Positions 43,762-52,180 of a DNA stretch of 64,000 nt are shown here, piece by piece. Positions within the stretch are counted from its first letter, which is position 1, and every line of letters starts with the position of its first letter. Source of the stretch: CAYRWR01 sp964537555 (GTDB lineage: Bacteria; Spirochaetota; Brevinematia; Brevinematales; CAYRWR01); contig CAZIAD010000002.1 in the NCBI GenBank assembly GCA_964537555.1, forward strand, positions 62,001 to 126,000. Reading direction: 5' to 3'. The position numbers and the translations under genes were made by a program. The notes under the pieces were generated by a model, which had not been told where the DNA came from, did no database searches, and worked only from the letters and a program-made list of their open reading frames with translations.

Positions 43762-43794
43762 TCAAAAAAACAGCCCGGGGAAAACCCGGGCTGT
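43762..43794 (-). terminator. Terminator of the CBM21 lipoprotein gene
   Basis: The 10-bp stem ACAGCCCGGG/CCCGGGCTGT with loop GAAAA is followed on the minus strand by six T. Confidence 0.9.
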
Positions 43795-43842
43795 CTCATA
43801 TATGCTTAGTTTGAAATTTTGTTACAGTGCATGTATGTAGGC

Positions 43843-44637
43843 TTACAGGGAATAATTATATCCCCAGTTGTTGTCATAATACTTGGCACCATTTACAGAA
43901 TATTCGATAAAGAACTTGGCCCCTGAAACCGGCCCGATATAGGCAGACCATGTAGCCCAGCGCTCAAATCCGGCAGCGGTAGGACAAGTCACTGAGGCAT
44001 ATCCATAATAGTAGCTGTTCTGAAAATAAAGAGGGACTGACTTAGAACTGGCCCAGTTATCGGAAGAGTACACCAGGTTTACCGTCTTGGCATAAGCTAT
44101 ATTGCGGACATCCACATTTACTGTAAGCATATTATTGGCATAGCTGTGATTTCTGAGTGCAACCTGATATCCCTTTCCCAGCATCTCTCCACAGTTATAG
44201 GGCATAGTGTAATTGGCGCCGCTGTTATTATCCCAGTAGGTAGCTCCATTCACAGTATAGCCCACGGCGAATTTAGTATCATAGGTGAATGTGTTGAGCT
44301 GACTGACATATCCGCTCCAGATCTCATAACCATTGTCAGCACTCTGCTTGTAGGACAGACTGATATTGGTCCACTGCCCGTTTTTAAGCTGCTGGCGGAT
44401 AAATACTGATTTGTTATAAGCCAGGTTCTTTACCCTTACTTCCCAGCTCAGGCCCAGCTGTGACTGGCCGTACTTCTGGTGTACATAGCTGGAAGAACGG
44501 AACAACTGTACCGGAGTATTAGCCTGCCCGGTAGTGAGGCTGTTCAGACTTACATCCTGGGCATCACTGTCAACAGTAGCAACAGAACATCCTGCCATCA
44601 TGATCATCAACATTGCAAAAACCACAAACTTTTTCAT
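43843..44637 (-). CDS. Lipoprotein with two tandem CBM21-like carbohydrate-binding domains
   Basis: 264 residues, signal peptide with lipobox MAGC (Cys 17). Two repeats follow. The first (about 60-145) has VRVKNLAYNKSVFIRQQ and YTVNGATYWDNNSGANY. The second (160-264) has VDVRNIAYAKTVNLVY and YSVNGAKYYDNNWGYNY. VKNxAxxKxVxxR and VNGxxYWDNNxGxNY are the hallmarks of CBM21 (starch/glycogen-binding; also the glycogen-targeting subunits of protein phosphatase 1). No catalytic domain is attached. It probably captures alpha-glucan at the cell surface. RBS AAAAGGAG. Confidence 0.88.
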   Translation of the reverse strand: MKKFVVFAMLMIMMAGCSVATVDSDAQDVSLNSLTTGQANTPVQLFRSSSYVHQKYGQSQLGLSWEVRVKNLAYNKSVFIRQQLKNGQWTNISLSYKQSADNGYEIWSGYVSQLNTFTYDTKFAVGYTVNGATYWDNNSGANYTMPYNCGEMLGKGYQVALRNHSYANNMLTVNVDVRNIAYAKTVNLVYSSDNWASSKSVPLYFQNSYYYGYASVTCPTAAGFERWATWSAYIGPVSGAKFFIEYSVNGAKYYDNNWGYNYSL

Positions 44638-44821
44638 AGATTCTCCTTTTCTAACCTGCTTCCCTTTGGGAAAGCATTAGTTTAAATCGCAGTATTATAG
44701 TGCCTTTTTGTGCACATTGCAACTATTTTCACACTTCATTCCTGAGATCACACATCTGAACCATTTTATCAATATTCCGTTTTAAATTATATTCACACCC
44801 TGTTTTTCTTAATATTGTTAT
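44638..44821. other. AT-rich intergenic region before the thiamin operon
   Basis: About 180 bases between the CBM21 gene and the thi promoter. I see no gene, repeat or RNA in it; the TPP riboswitch region follows. Confidence 0.5.
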
Positions 44822-44850
44822 TAGACATTTTCCCCTGTCTGCCTTAAACT
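44822..44850 (+). promoter_or_regulatory. Promoter of the thiamin operon
   Basis: TAGACA (44822-44827) and TAAACT (44845-44850) are 17 bases apart; the predicted start of transcription lies just before the TPP aptamer. Confidence 0.6.
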
Positions 44851-44859
44851 ATTACTACC

Positions 44860-44940
44860 GTTAGGGGTGTCGAGTCAAACCACTCGTCTGAGATCATACC
44901 CTAATCACCTGAACCGGATAATACCGGCGGAGGGAAACGG
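44860..44940 (+). promoter_or_regulatory. TPP (thiamin pyrophosphate) riboswitch aptamer
   Basis: The conserved THI-box parts are present in order: AGGGGTG at 44862, CTGAGAT at 44888, ACCC at 44898, ACCTGA at 44907, CCGGATAATACCGGCGGAGGGAA at about 44914-44936 (read here only as its core motifs). It lies directly upstream of the terminator at 44958-44983 and of thiSG, so TPP binding probably favours termination. Confidence 0.95.
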
Positions 44941-44957
44941 CGTGAGATCACCTATCG

Positions 44958-44983
44958 ACGCCGGTTAATACCGGCGTTTTTTT
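44958..44983 (+). terminator. Riboswitch-controlled terminator
   Basis: ACGCCGG (44958-44964), loop TTAATA, CCGGCGT (44971-44977), then seven T. The stem sequence overlaps in kind with the aptamer's CCGGCGG segment, allowing an alternative pairing. The RBS of thiSG (AGGAGG) follows 7 bases later. Confidence 0.88.
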
Positions 44984-45000
44984 ATTTCCAGGAGGAAAAA

Positions 45001-45987
45001 ATGATAGAAGTAAAGATCAATGGCAGGTCAGAAAACATAAACCCACAGACTCTGCAGGAGCTCATCCTGTCCCGGGATCTGGACCCACAGGGACTGGTCA
45101 TTGAGCGGAACCGGACTATTGAAAAGCGGGAAGAATGGCCCCTGATCAGGATACAGCCAGAAGATGAGATAGAGATTATTACTTTTATGGGAGGGGGAAG
45201 CGGTACTCCGAAGCAGGACACTCTCACTCTGGGTAGCGTCACTTTTTCCAGCCGTTTATTCACCGGAACCGGAAAGTTTGCCAGCCCAGAACTCATAGCC
45301 CCCATGCTGGAAGCCAGCGGCTCCCAGCTCATCACAGTAGCCCTGCGCCGGGTGGACTTTAAGGCGGGTGACCAGAACATCCTGAACTACATCCCCCGGC
45401 ATGTGACCCTCCTGCCCAACACCTCCGGAGCCCGCAATGCCGATGAAGCTATACGCATAGCCCGTATCGCCCGGGAAGCCGGCTGCGGGGACTTTATAAA
45501 AATAGAAGTGATCACAGACATGAAGTACCTACTCCCCGATAACGAGGAGACCATAATTGCCACCCGTATCCTGGCTAAAGAAGGATTCACCGTACTGCCT
45601 TATATCCAGGCTGATCCCATCACCTGTAAAAAGCTGGAGGATGCCGGGGCCGCTGCCGTCATGCCCCTGGGTGCCCCCATCGGTTCCAACCAGGGTTTAA
45701 AGACCCTGCCCATGATAGAGATCATCATTGAAAACTCCACACTGCCTGTAGTCGTAGATGCAGGTATTGGCCTGCCCAGTCATGCAGCTCAGGCCATGGA
45801 ACTGGGTGCAGATGCCGTTCTGGTCAACACCGCCATCTCTACAGCGGGCGATCCGGTAGCCATGGGACGTGCCTTCTCCCAGGCGGTGCAGGCTGGACGG
45901 ACTGCCTGGCTGGCTCAGGGCAGAAGCCCCAGTCTCATCGCTCAGGCCAGCTCCCCCCTCACCGGCTTCCTGCACCTGGAGGGCTAG
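45001..45987 (+). CDS. thiSG: ThiS-ThiG fusion: sulfur carrier plus thiazole synthase
   Basis: 328 residues. ThiS domain 1-66 (MIEVKINGRSENI, IITFMGGG) followed by a short GSGTPK linker and ThiG (73-328): LFTGTGKF, VALRRVDF, Schiff-base Lys in FIKIEVITD, PLGAPIGSNQG, VDAGIGLPSHAA. ThiS normally ends in free Gly-Gly, which ThiF adenylates; here the diglycine (64-66) is internal, so either it is cleaved after translation or sulfur transfer works differently. No thiF is in the operon. Makes the thiazole phosphate of thiamin. Under the TPP riboswitch; thiH starts on the next base. Confidence 0.95.
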   Translation: MIEVKINGRSENINPQTLQELILSRDLDPQGLVIERNRTIEKREEWPLIRIQPEDEIEIITFMGGGSGTPKQDTLTLGSVTFSSRLFTGTGKFASPELIAPMLEASGSQLITVALRRVDFKAGDQNILNYIPRHVTLLPNTSGARNADEAIRIARIAREAGCGDFIKIEVITDMKYLLPDNEETIIATRILAKEGFTVLPYIQADPITCKKLEDAGAAAVMPLGAPIGSNQGLKTLPMIEIIIENSTLPVVVDAGIGLPSHAAQAMELGADAVLVNTAISTAGDPVAMGRAFSQAVQAGRTAWLAQGRSPSLIAQASSPLTGFLHLEG

Positions 45988-47097
45988 ATGAGTTTTATTG
46001 AAAAGATAAAAGAATGGGAAGGTTTTGATTTTACCGGCTTTAGTGAAAACACGGATAGTGCTGAAATACCTTTTATTCTTGAAAAAAAGGGACTGGATCC
46101 ACTGGACTTTCTTAAGCTGCTCAGCCCTGCCGCCCGCCCCCACCTTGAAGCCATGGCCCGGAAAGCTCATCGGCTTTCAGTACAGTATTTTGGCAGGGTG
46201 ATACAGCTATACATACCCCTGTATTTATCAAACTACTGCAGTAATGAATGCCTGTACTGTGGATTCAGTGTGGGCAACAAGATTCATCGAAAAAAACTAA
46301 GCCTGGAAGAGCTCGGGGAAAATGCCAGGGCTATAGCAGGCACCGGCATGCGTCACCTCCTCATCCTGACTGGCGAGGCACCCTCCCAGACCCCCCTGGC
46401 CTACCTTCTGGACTGTGTCTCTATCCTCAAGCAGCACTTTGACTCCCTGTCCATCGAGATATTTCCTATGGACACCCCGGATTATGCCCGGCTTAAGCAG
46501 GCAGGGGTAGACGGGCTGACCCTGTACCAGGAAGTCTATGACAGAGATATCTATGCCCGGGTCCATCCTGCGGGCCGGAAAGCCGATTATGACTATCGTC
46601 TCAGTGCCCCGGAACGCGGAGCCGAAGCCGGATTCCGGACTGTCAATATAGGGGCATTATTCGGACTGGGCCAGCCCCTCAGTGAGGCCTTTTTTACCGG
46701 CCTGCACGCCCACTATCTGCATAATAAATATATAGAGACAGAGTTCTCTGTCTCCCTGCCCCGGCTTAATGAAGCCGAAGGGGATTACCAGGCCCTGTAC
46801 AGGCTGGACGATGCCAGTCTGGTACAGACTATACTGGCCTACCGTTTGTTTTTACCCCGGGTGGGAATAACCCTGTCCACACGGGAAGGCAGCACCTTAA
46901 GGGATAATCTTATCCCCCTGGGAGTAACGCGCATGTCAGCCGGGTCTGTGACCACAGTGGGGGGATATGGCCAGCCGGGAGGGGGTCATACCCCGCAGTT
47001 TGAGATCGATGATGAGCGCAGTGTAGCTGAAGTAGCCCGGGCTATATCTTCACTGGGTTATGAGCCTGTATTTAAAGACTGGGAGATGATAGGATGA
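45988..47097 (+). CDS. thiH: 2-iminoacetate synthase ThiH (radical SAM)
   Basis: 369 residues. Cleaves tyrosine to dehydroglycine (2-iminoacetate) and p-cresol, the anaerobic route to the thiazole nitrogen, which fits an anaerobe (aerobes use ThiO). Radical SAM motif CSNECLYCGF (about residues 84-93). GTREGSTLRDNLIPLGVTRMSAGS-like parts near the C-terminus are typical. It starts directly at the stop of thiSG and its end overlaps thiE by 4 bases. Confidence 0.95.
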   Translation: MSFIEKIKEWEGFDFTGFSENTDSAEIPFILEKKGLDPLDFLKLLSPAARPHLEAMARKAHRLSVQYFGRVIQLYIPLYLSNYCSNECLYCGFSVGNKIHRKKLSLEELGENARAIAGTGMRHLLILTGEAPSQTPLAYLLDCVSILKQHFDSLSIEIFPMDTPDYARLKQAGVDGLTLYQEVYDRDIYARVHPAGRKADYDYRLSAPERGAEAGFRTVNIGALFGLGQPLSEAFFTGLHAHYLHNKYIETEFSVSLPRLNEAEGDYQALYRLDDASLVQTILAYRLFLPRVGITLSTREGSTLRDNLIPLGVTRMSAGSVTTVGGYGQPGGGHTPQFEIDDERSVAEVARAISSLGYEPVFKDWEMIG

Positions 47098-47723
47098 AAA
47101 AAGTGCTGCCTCAGGGTATATACGGCATACTGGCCCGGGACCTGTCCCGGGGCAGATCCAATGTGGAGGTAGCCCGCGCCATGATTGCTGGTGGGATCTC
47201 TGTCATCCAGTACCGGGACAAAGACACTCTTACTAAAAAAGAACAGTTCCGGGAATGCCAGGAGATCAGAAAAATGACCGGGGATGCCGGGGTTCTCTTC
47301 CTGGTAAATGATTTTATTGATATTGCCCTCTGTGTAGATGCGGACGGTGTCCATCTGGGACAGGACGATCTGCCCCTGCCTCAGGCCCGGCAGCTGCTGG
47401 GAGAGCGTATCATCGGACTATCCACCCATTCCCCGGAACAGGCCCGGGAAGCAGTCAGGCTGGGAGCCGATTACCTAGGGGTGGGCCCCCTCTTTCCCAC
47501 TCAGACCAAGATCCACCCGGAAGGGCCGGTAGGACTGGACTACCTGGATTATGTGGTGGAAAACATCGACTGTGATTTTGTAGCCATAGGGGGTATTAAG
47601 CCCCATAATCTGGGCACCGTGATATCCAGAGGGGCACACAGTGTATGCCTGGTATCTGCCATTACCGAAGCTCCTGACATAGAGGCCCAGGTGCGCAGCC
47701 TCCAGGATCATTTCAGGGCCTGA
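47094..47723 (+). CDS. thiE: Thiamin-phosphate synthase ThiE
   Basis: 209 residues, usual length. Couples hydroxymethylpyrimidine pyrophosphate with thiazole phosphate. IQYRDKD, LVNDFIDIAL, DGVHLGQDDL (metal and pyrophosphate site), GLSTHS and DYLGVGPLFPTQTK match the family. Last gene of the TPP-riboswitch operon, four-base overlap with thiH. The pyrimidine genes (thiC, thiD) are not in the window. Confidence 0.95.
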   Translation: MKKVLPQGIYGILARDLSRGRSNVEVARAMIAGGISVIQYRDKDTLTKKEQFRECQEIRKMTGDAGVLFLVNDFIDIALCVDADGVHLGQDDLPLPQARQLLGERIIGLSTHSPEQAREAVRLGADYLGVGPLFPTQTKIHPEGPVGLDYLDYVVENIDCDFVAIGGIKPHNLGTVISRGAHSVCLVSAITEAPDIEAQVRSLQDHFRA

Positions 47724-47732
47724 TGCCATATG

Positions 47733-48479
47733 TTAGCGGGGCAGGGCTTCTGTTCCTCTTTTCAGGTCTTTGATAGTGATAATCATACGCAGCTTATCTC
47801 CGGGTATCACTAGTTTATACGGAGTCCGGTCCTGATCCAGCAGGATCACAAACTCATATCCCATACCCCCGTTTTCTTTTACCTGTACTGCGGGAGTGCG
47901 GGTGTTATTATATTTTACCGTAGTATAAGCGGCAGTAAAACTGGCTTTCTTATAATAGATCCCGAACAGATATCCAAAATCGATTGTCTTATTATTTTTA
48001 ATGTAGTAATCATAATCCAGGCTGCGCATATAGGCTATCATGGTATAAAAGCTATTGATCCTTCCTTTGTAATTCAAAGTATTTAACACATTATTGCCTT
48101 TATTGTGTTTGAATTCCACCTTATTGTCCTGGGGGTAAAACCAGAACCAGAGGCGGTCGATCCAGTCTCCCTGGTGTACCCATCTCTCATTATAGAGAGG
48201 ATCCAGGGTCACAGGGTCAAAATACGTCTTTTCCTTATCATTAAGGTAAAATACCTTTTTTCTGGATACGGAGGTCCCCCAGCCTTCTGCCACTGTACGG
48301 CCCTTATAGGTAGTGAGCTTATCCACGCTGATAGTCTGATCTCCGATATACATACCCAGTACATGCACTGAAAACACCAGCTTTTCCCCGACCTTCATAG
48401 GCAAAGGGTCAATAAATTTATCTACAGGATACAGGCTATTGATACTGATGAACATTAAAAATAACATTAAACGTTTCAT
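47733..48479 (-). CDS. DUF3108 exported protein
   Basis: 248 residues with an N-terminal signal (MLFLMFISINSLYP). Pattern PMKVGEKLVFSVHVLGMYIGDQTI, then DPVTLDPLYNERW and a C-terminal GDKLRMIITI is that of DUF3108, a beta-rich domain of periplasmic or outer-membrane proteins of unknown function. RBS GAAGGGAG. It converges with thiE (9 bases between the stops). Confidence 0.8.
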   Translation of the reverse strand: MKRLMLFLMFISINSLYPVDKFIDPLPMKVGEKLVFSVHVLGMYIGDQTISVDKLTTYKGRTVAEGWGTSVSRKKVFYLNDKEKTYFDPVTLDPLYNERWVHQGDWIDRLWFWFYPQDNKVEFKHNKGNNVLNTLNYKGRINSFYTMIAYMRSLDYDYYIKNNKTIDFGYLFGIYYKKASFTAAYTTVKYNNTRTPAVQVKENGGMGYEFVILLDQDRTPYKLVIPGDKLRMIITIKDLKRGTEALPR

Positions 48480-48576
48480 ATTTTTCTCCCTTCAGGATAT
48501 TATATCATAAAAAAATATGATATTAAACTTACACCTGATTAAGGGCTGAAAAAGGGTTTTAGATGCATAAAATTAT

Positions 48577-48597
48577 TACTCCAAAAAAAATGGAGTA
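48577..48597. promoter_or_regulatory. Inverted repeat TACTCCA-A7-TGGAGTA
   Basis: A 7-bp perfect inverted repeat around seven A, 18 bases upstream of the promoter at 48615-48642. It could be an operator or a small hairpin. Confidence 0.3.
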
Positions 48598-48614
48598 TAT
48601 ACCCTGACCCTGGT

Positions 48615-48642
48615 TTGACAGGATAATTCCAGTAATTATACT
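48615..48642 (+). promoter_or_regulatory. Promoter of the YwqK-like lipoprotein gene
   Basis: TTGACA (48615-48620) and TATACT (48637-48642) are 16 bases apart, just before the strong RBS CAGGAGGTG. Confidence 0.75.
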
Positions 48643-48659
48643 ATAAACAGGAGGTGAAT

Positions 48660-49094
48660 ATGAAAACTCAGGTAAAAATCATAGCTATACTATGTATGTG
48701 CCTGGCCTATTCCTGTGCAGTAGAACAAGAATCCAGCCAGTATGCCGGGGGAGGGACCAAAGAGGTCTATATCAAATATAGAAATGGCCACAGTATATAT
48801 AAAAACTATTATCCCGACGGTATACTCAGGGAATATTTTAGAGACAGAGGTATGATAATCTACACTACTTATTATCCCAATGGACTGAAAAAATCCCAGT
48901 ATTCCCGCAGCAGATCTGACCTGGTCACTTTTAGCCTGTTTGATGAAAACGGAAATCTTCTTCAAAAAGCCCGGGGATACTCCCTGATAACGAATAATAC
49001 CTATAATTCTGAAGGAAAGATGATTATTCAGGAGATCAGCACTAACCTGGAGCCGGACCCTTTGTATAATGTGGCTGATAAATTACAGCCATAA
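48660..49094 (+). CDS. Lipoprotein with MORN/YwqK-type repeats
   Basis: 144 residues from ATG 48660 (CAGGAGGTG before). Signal peptide with lipobox AYSC (Cys 19). Repeated YYPDGILREYF, YYPNGLKKSQY and DENGNLLQKA units are of the YwqK/MORN-2 type, common in lipoproteins and in antitoxin-like proteins. Probable surface or periplasmic location; partner unknown. Hairpin GGGCCTGTA/TACAGGCCC (49099-49120) follows but lacks a T run. Confidence 0.75.
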   Translation: MKTQVKIIAILCMCLAYSCAVEQESSQYAGGGTKEVYIKYRNGHSIYKNYYPDGILREYFRDRGMIIYTTYYPNGLKKSQYSRSRSDLVTFSLFDENGNLLQKARGYSLITNNTYNSEGKMIIQEISTNLEPDPLYNVADKLQP

Positions 49095-49136
49095 ATGAGG
49101 GCCTGTATTCCTACAGGCCCCGCATTACACACTATC

Positions 49137-49748
49137 TTAAATATCATCATCTACCTGGGTATCCCGGTCCGGCCCCTGTACATCCAGGAACAGAGAGGAT
49201 AGTTCGTAGGCTTTCCAGATCCCTTTATTGTTCTTCTTTAAGGTGACGGGACGGGGCCAGTCAGTACCATAACAAGCTACAAATACCTTTATGGTATCCT
49301 CACTGATTATACTGTGGGGATTCTGGGTGACGATAAACTTATAGGGCAAGGGGACTTCATAATTATTTTGAGGCGTCGCTCCTTCTACATAGGCCCAGGG
49401 AATATGTTTTCTTTGAGGCAGGGAAAAACGGTTAATATGATATTCCAGGCCTGTACCGGGTGCAAATCCTTTGTAGACCTTTCCATCCTTCAGATTACTG
49501 CGATCCAGGGCAATTACCATAAACTGTTTTCCCAGATTCTGGTCTTCCATAAACTTCATAAGTGCTACCAGCATAACCACTGCCCCGCCTTCGGGTGACG
49601 TAGCCTTACTATCCCTGAATGCAAGAAACTCTTCAGTAGTGGACGGTATTTTTTCTACTATTACAGTAGTCTTCTTGGTGTCCTTGGCCTGCAGGGATGC
49701 AGGAATAGTCAAAGCAGCAATCACTAAAGCCGTGACAATATACTTCAT
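49137..49748 (-). CDS. Exported protein, DUF6935-like
   Basis: 203 residues from ATG 49748 (CAGGAGGC before; an upstream frame lacks a ribosome site). Cleavable signal (TALVIAALTIPASLQA). The mature part begins near IPSTTEEFLAFRDSKATSPE and continues GGAVVMLVALMKFMED, a pattern I associate, without certainty, with a domain of unknown function found in treponemes. It has no catalytic motif. Single gene. Confidence 0.65.
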   Translation of the reverse strand: MKYIVTALVIAALTIPASLQAKDTKKTTVIVEKIPSTTEEFLAFRDSKATSPEGGAVVMLVALMKFMEDQNLGKQFMVIALDRSNLKDGKVYKGFAPGTGLEYHINRFSLPQRKHIPWAYVEGATPQNNYEVPLPYKFIVTQNPHSIISEDTIKVFVACYGTDWPRPVTLKKNNKGIWKAYELSSLFLDVQGPDRDTQVDDDI

Positions 49749-49825
49749 ATTAGCCTCCTGAATTTTAAAAATATTATGCAGCATCTATAAAACTATTCTA
49801 CCTCAGAAATGCTAAAAATGCAAAA

Positions 49826-50815
49826 TCATTTAGAAGATAAATAAGAAACTATTTGAGTATCCGGCATTTTTTCTTTTAAATCTGCGATCTTATCTTCATT
49901 CAATGTGGCTATCTCTCTTATATATAGCTGTTTGAGGCCTTTCATAGCCACAAGGGGGGCCATGTCGCTGAGAGGATTGCCATCCAGCAGCAAGTAGGAT
50001 ATTTGAGACAGAGAAGTGAGGGGACTAAGATCTTTTATCTGATTACCCTGGAGCTGAAGGAGCAAGAGGCGCTTCATTTCAGCCAGGGCCGAGATATCAC
50101 TGACCTGATTATTAAATAGGGTAAGTTCCTCCAGGGCGCTCAGACCCTGCAAGGCCTGAATGTCTGTGATCCTATTGATTGCCAGGATCAGCCGCTTCAA
50201 TCGACTCAAACCCTCCAGGGGACGGATATCTTTGATCTGATTATCGCCCAGGTTTAAGTATTCGAGGCCTTTCATTTCACGGATCACAGATATATCTTTA
50301 ATATTATTGCTGCCGGCATGCAGTTTTTTTAGGGCTGACATTTTGCGGAGCGGAGTCAGCTCATCCAGAGAATTATTTTCCAGATTCAAATCCTCCAGGG
50401 CGGTGAGTTCACTGAGCTCGCTGATGTTGAACAGAGAGTTAAAGCTCAGATCCAGTCTTTTCAGAGCAGTGAGGCCCTTCAGAGGGACAATATGGGAAAG
50501 GTCACAATAGGAAAGATCCAGTTCAGTAAGGGGAGTGAGGTCAGATAAAAAATCAATATTAAACAGGCTGTTTTTAGTGAGTACCAGAGACCGGAGCTGG
50601 GGTAATGCCCTGAGGCTGGAATAATCCTCTATAGTGCAGGAACTAAGGTCGACATGCACCAGACTGCTCAGTTGTTCTATTCCCTGAAGGCTATCCATTA
50701 CTTTATCAATACACTGCAGGCTGCTCAGTTCATCTACATATTCCACGCCCTGAGAGTAAACACATTCCTGCAGGTCCTCATCTGTAAATGACAGGTCTTT
50801 GATTAGAATTCGCAT
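49826..50815 (-). CDS. Leucine-rich-repeat protein
   Basis: 329 residues made almost wholly of about ten 22-residue repeats (for example LKRLDLSFNSLFNISELSEL, LEDLNLENNSLDELTPLRKM), SDS22/internalin type. There is no signal peptide, so it is probably cytoplasmic and mediates protein binding. N-terminal cap about 1-45. It starts 39 bases after the stop of the HypC-HydE gene, in the same direction, so readthrough from the hydrogenase operon is possible; a functional link is not shown. Confidence 0.88.
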   Translation of the reverse strand: MRILIKDLSFTDEDLQECVYSQGVEYVDELSSLQCIDKVMDSLQGIEQLSSLVHVDLSSCTIEDYSSLRALPQLRSLVLTKNSLFNIDFLSDLTPLTELDLSYCDLSHIVPLKGLTALKRLDLSFNSLFNISELSELTALEDLNLENNSLDELTPLRKMSALKKLHAGSNNIKDISVIREMKGLEYLNLGDNQIKDIRPLEGLSRLKRLILAINRITDIQALQGLSALEELTLFNNQVSDISALAEMKRLLLLQLQGNQIKDLSPLTSLSQISYLLLDGNPLSDMAPLVAMKGLKQLYIREIATLNEDKIADLKEKMPDTQIVSYLSSK

Positions 50816-50854
50816 ATTGGTCCTTTTTATTGATTTAAAAAAAATATAAATGAA

Positions 50855-52171
50855 TCAGTCTACCATACCCAGATGCACTCCCAGGTCGGTAGGAGCCCGG
50901 CCCAACTCTCTGAGCATGGCAATAGTATCATTGATCTGATCCTGTATGGACTCATCTTTATGGGCCCGGCCGGGATAGATAGAATAGGCATTTCTGAGAG
51001 ATTCCGGGGTCACATTGAGCATGACTGAATTGGCCCCTGACATCAGCCCTTTGTGACGGGCCCGGGGTGACAGGGTCTCATAGGCAGTTGTCACCAGTAT
51101 CTTGGCATTTTTGGGGTCTATAATACGGGCCAAAGCGATAGTCTTGATCATGAGCTGTTCTGTGCCGGGTGCCTTGCCGGCATAGGGGGTATCAGGATGG
51201 GGAATAAAGGGCCCAAAACTGTACATCTCCGCGTTCAGGGATTTTGTCAATAAAAGGTCATCTACCACTGATTGTTCTGATTGTCCCGGGAAACCGATCA
51301 TAGATCCTGTAATGATCAGGTAGCCCAGCTCATAGGCCCGCCGGATATGGTCCAGCCTGTCTTCCAGACTGTATCCGGGATGCATGACCTCGTACAGATC
51401 AGGGTCAGATGTCTCAAATCTCAGCAGCATCCCCCGGGCACCGGCCTGGTACAAGAGATCCAGCCCTTCCAGGCCTACCTCACCCACCGAGATAAAGATC
51501 AGCACTGCATGGCGCCGTTTTATCTCCCGTATGATCTCTGCCAGCTCTTCTACCGGAAAACCAATATCTTCCCCTCCCTGGAGCACCAGGGCCTGGAATC
51601 CGAATTTTTCAATGGCCAGCTCCACATTGGCATAAAATGCCTCTCTGTCCATACGGTAGCGGCTTAAATGAGTGTTGTGGGTGGACAATCCGCAGTATTT
51701 ACAGTTTCTTTTACAGTAAGAAGTAAACTCTACGATGCCGTGTACGCAGCAGGAATTATCCATGTGCTTGGAACGCAGAAAATTGGCCGCTTTGGAGAGG
51801 TAGGTGACCTCAGCATCGTTCTGTATAGCCATGAGGCTGCAGAGCTCGTCATAACTGAGCTCCCTGTCCTCCATGACACGGTCCAGCAGACGCACGATCT
51901 CCGGGCGCAGGCCTTCCCCCTCCAGGTCCATGCGGGACAGCCGCATATCCGTCTCCTGGAGTGAGAAAAAGCTTTCCTTCCAGGTATTGATGATGGTCTC
52001 AGCTTCCCGGGCATCCATGGATTTAATGACAAATCCTCCCTGCGCATAGACATAATCTCCCACATTTACATCGGGGAGTTCGAGGTAGGCCTTTTTGTGC
52101 TCATTAAAATATTCGACAGTGGCTACATTATCCTGAATATCGACGATCTTACCGGGGATAGCGTAACACAT
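50855..52171 (-). CDS. HypC-HydE fusion: hydrogenase chaperone plus radical SAM maturase
   Basis: 438 residues. Residues 1-75 are HypC: MCYAIPGKIVDI with the essential Cys 2, GDYVYAQGGFVI. Residues 85-438 are a HydE-type radical SAM protein: EFTSYCKRNCKYCGLS (C153, C157, C160), VLQGGED, SVGEVGLEGLDLL, LLRFETSDPDLYE, MIGFPGQ, FIPHPDTPY and a BATS-like C-terminus. HypC carries the Fe(CN)2CO unit in [NiFe] enzymes; HydE acts in [FeFe] H-cluster assembly. Their fusion, last in a [NiFe] operon, is unusual. It starts 9 bases after the hypA stop. Either HydE supplies or modifies the iron ligand unit, or it is a new maturase. Confidence 0.9.
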   Translation of the reverse strand: MCYAIPGKIVDIQDNVATVEYFNEHKKAYLELPDVNVGDYVYAQGGFVIKSMDAREAETIINTWKESFFSLQETDMRLSRMDLEGEGLRPEIVRLLDRVMEDRELSYDELCSLMAIQNDAEVTYLSKAANFLRSKHMDNSCCVHGIVEFTSYCKRNCKYCGLSTHNTHLSRYRMDREAFYANVELAIEKFGFQALVLQGGEDIGFPVEELAEIIREIKRRHAVLIFISVGEVGLEGLDLLYQAGARGMLLRFETSDPDLYEVMHPGYSLEDRLDHIRRAYELGYLIITGSMIGFPGQSEQSVVDDLLLTKSLNAEMYSFGPFIPHPDTPYAGKAPGTEQLMIKTIALARIIDPKNAKILVTTAYETLSPRARHKGLMSGANSVMLNVTPESLRNAYSIYPGRAHKDESIQDQINDTIAMLRELGRAPTDLGVHLGMVD

Positions 52172-52180
52172 GCTCAGTCC

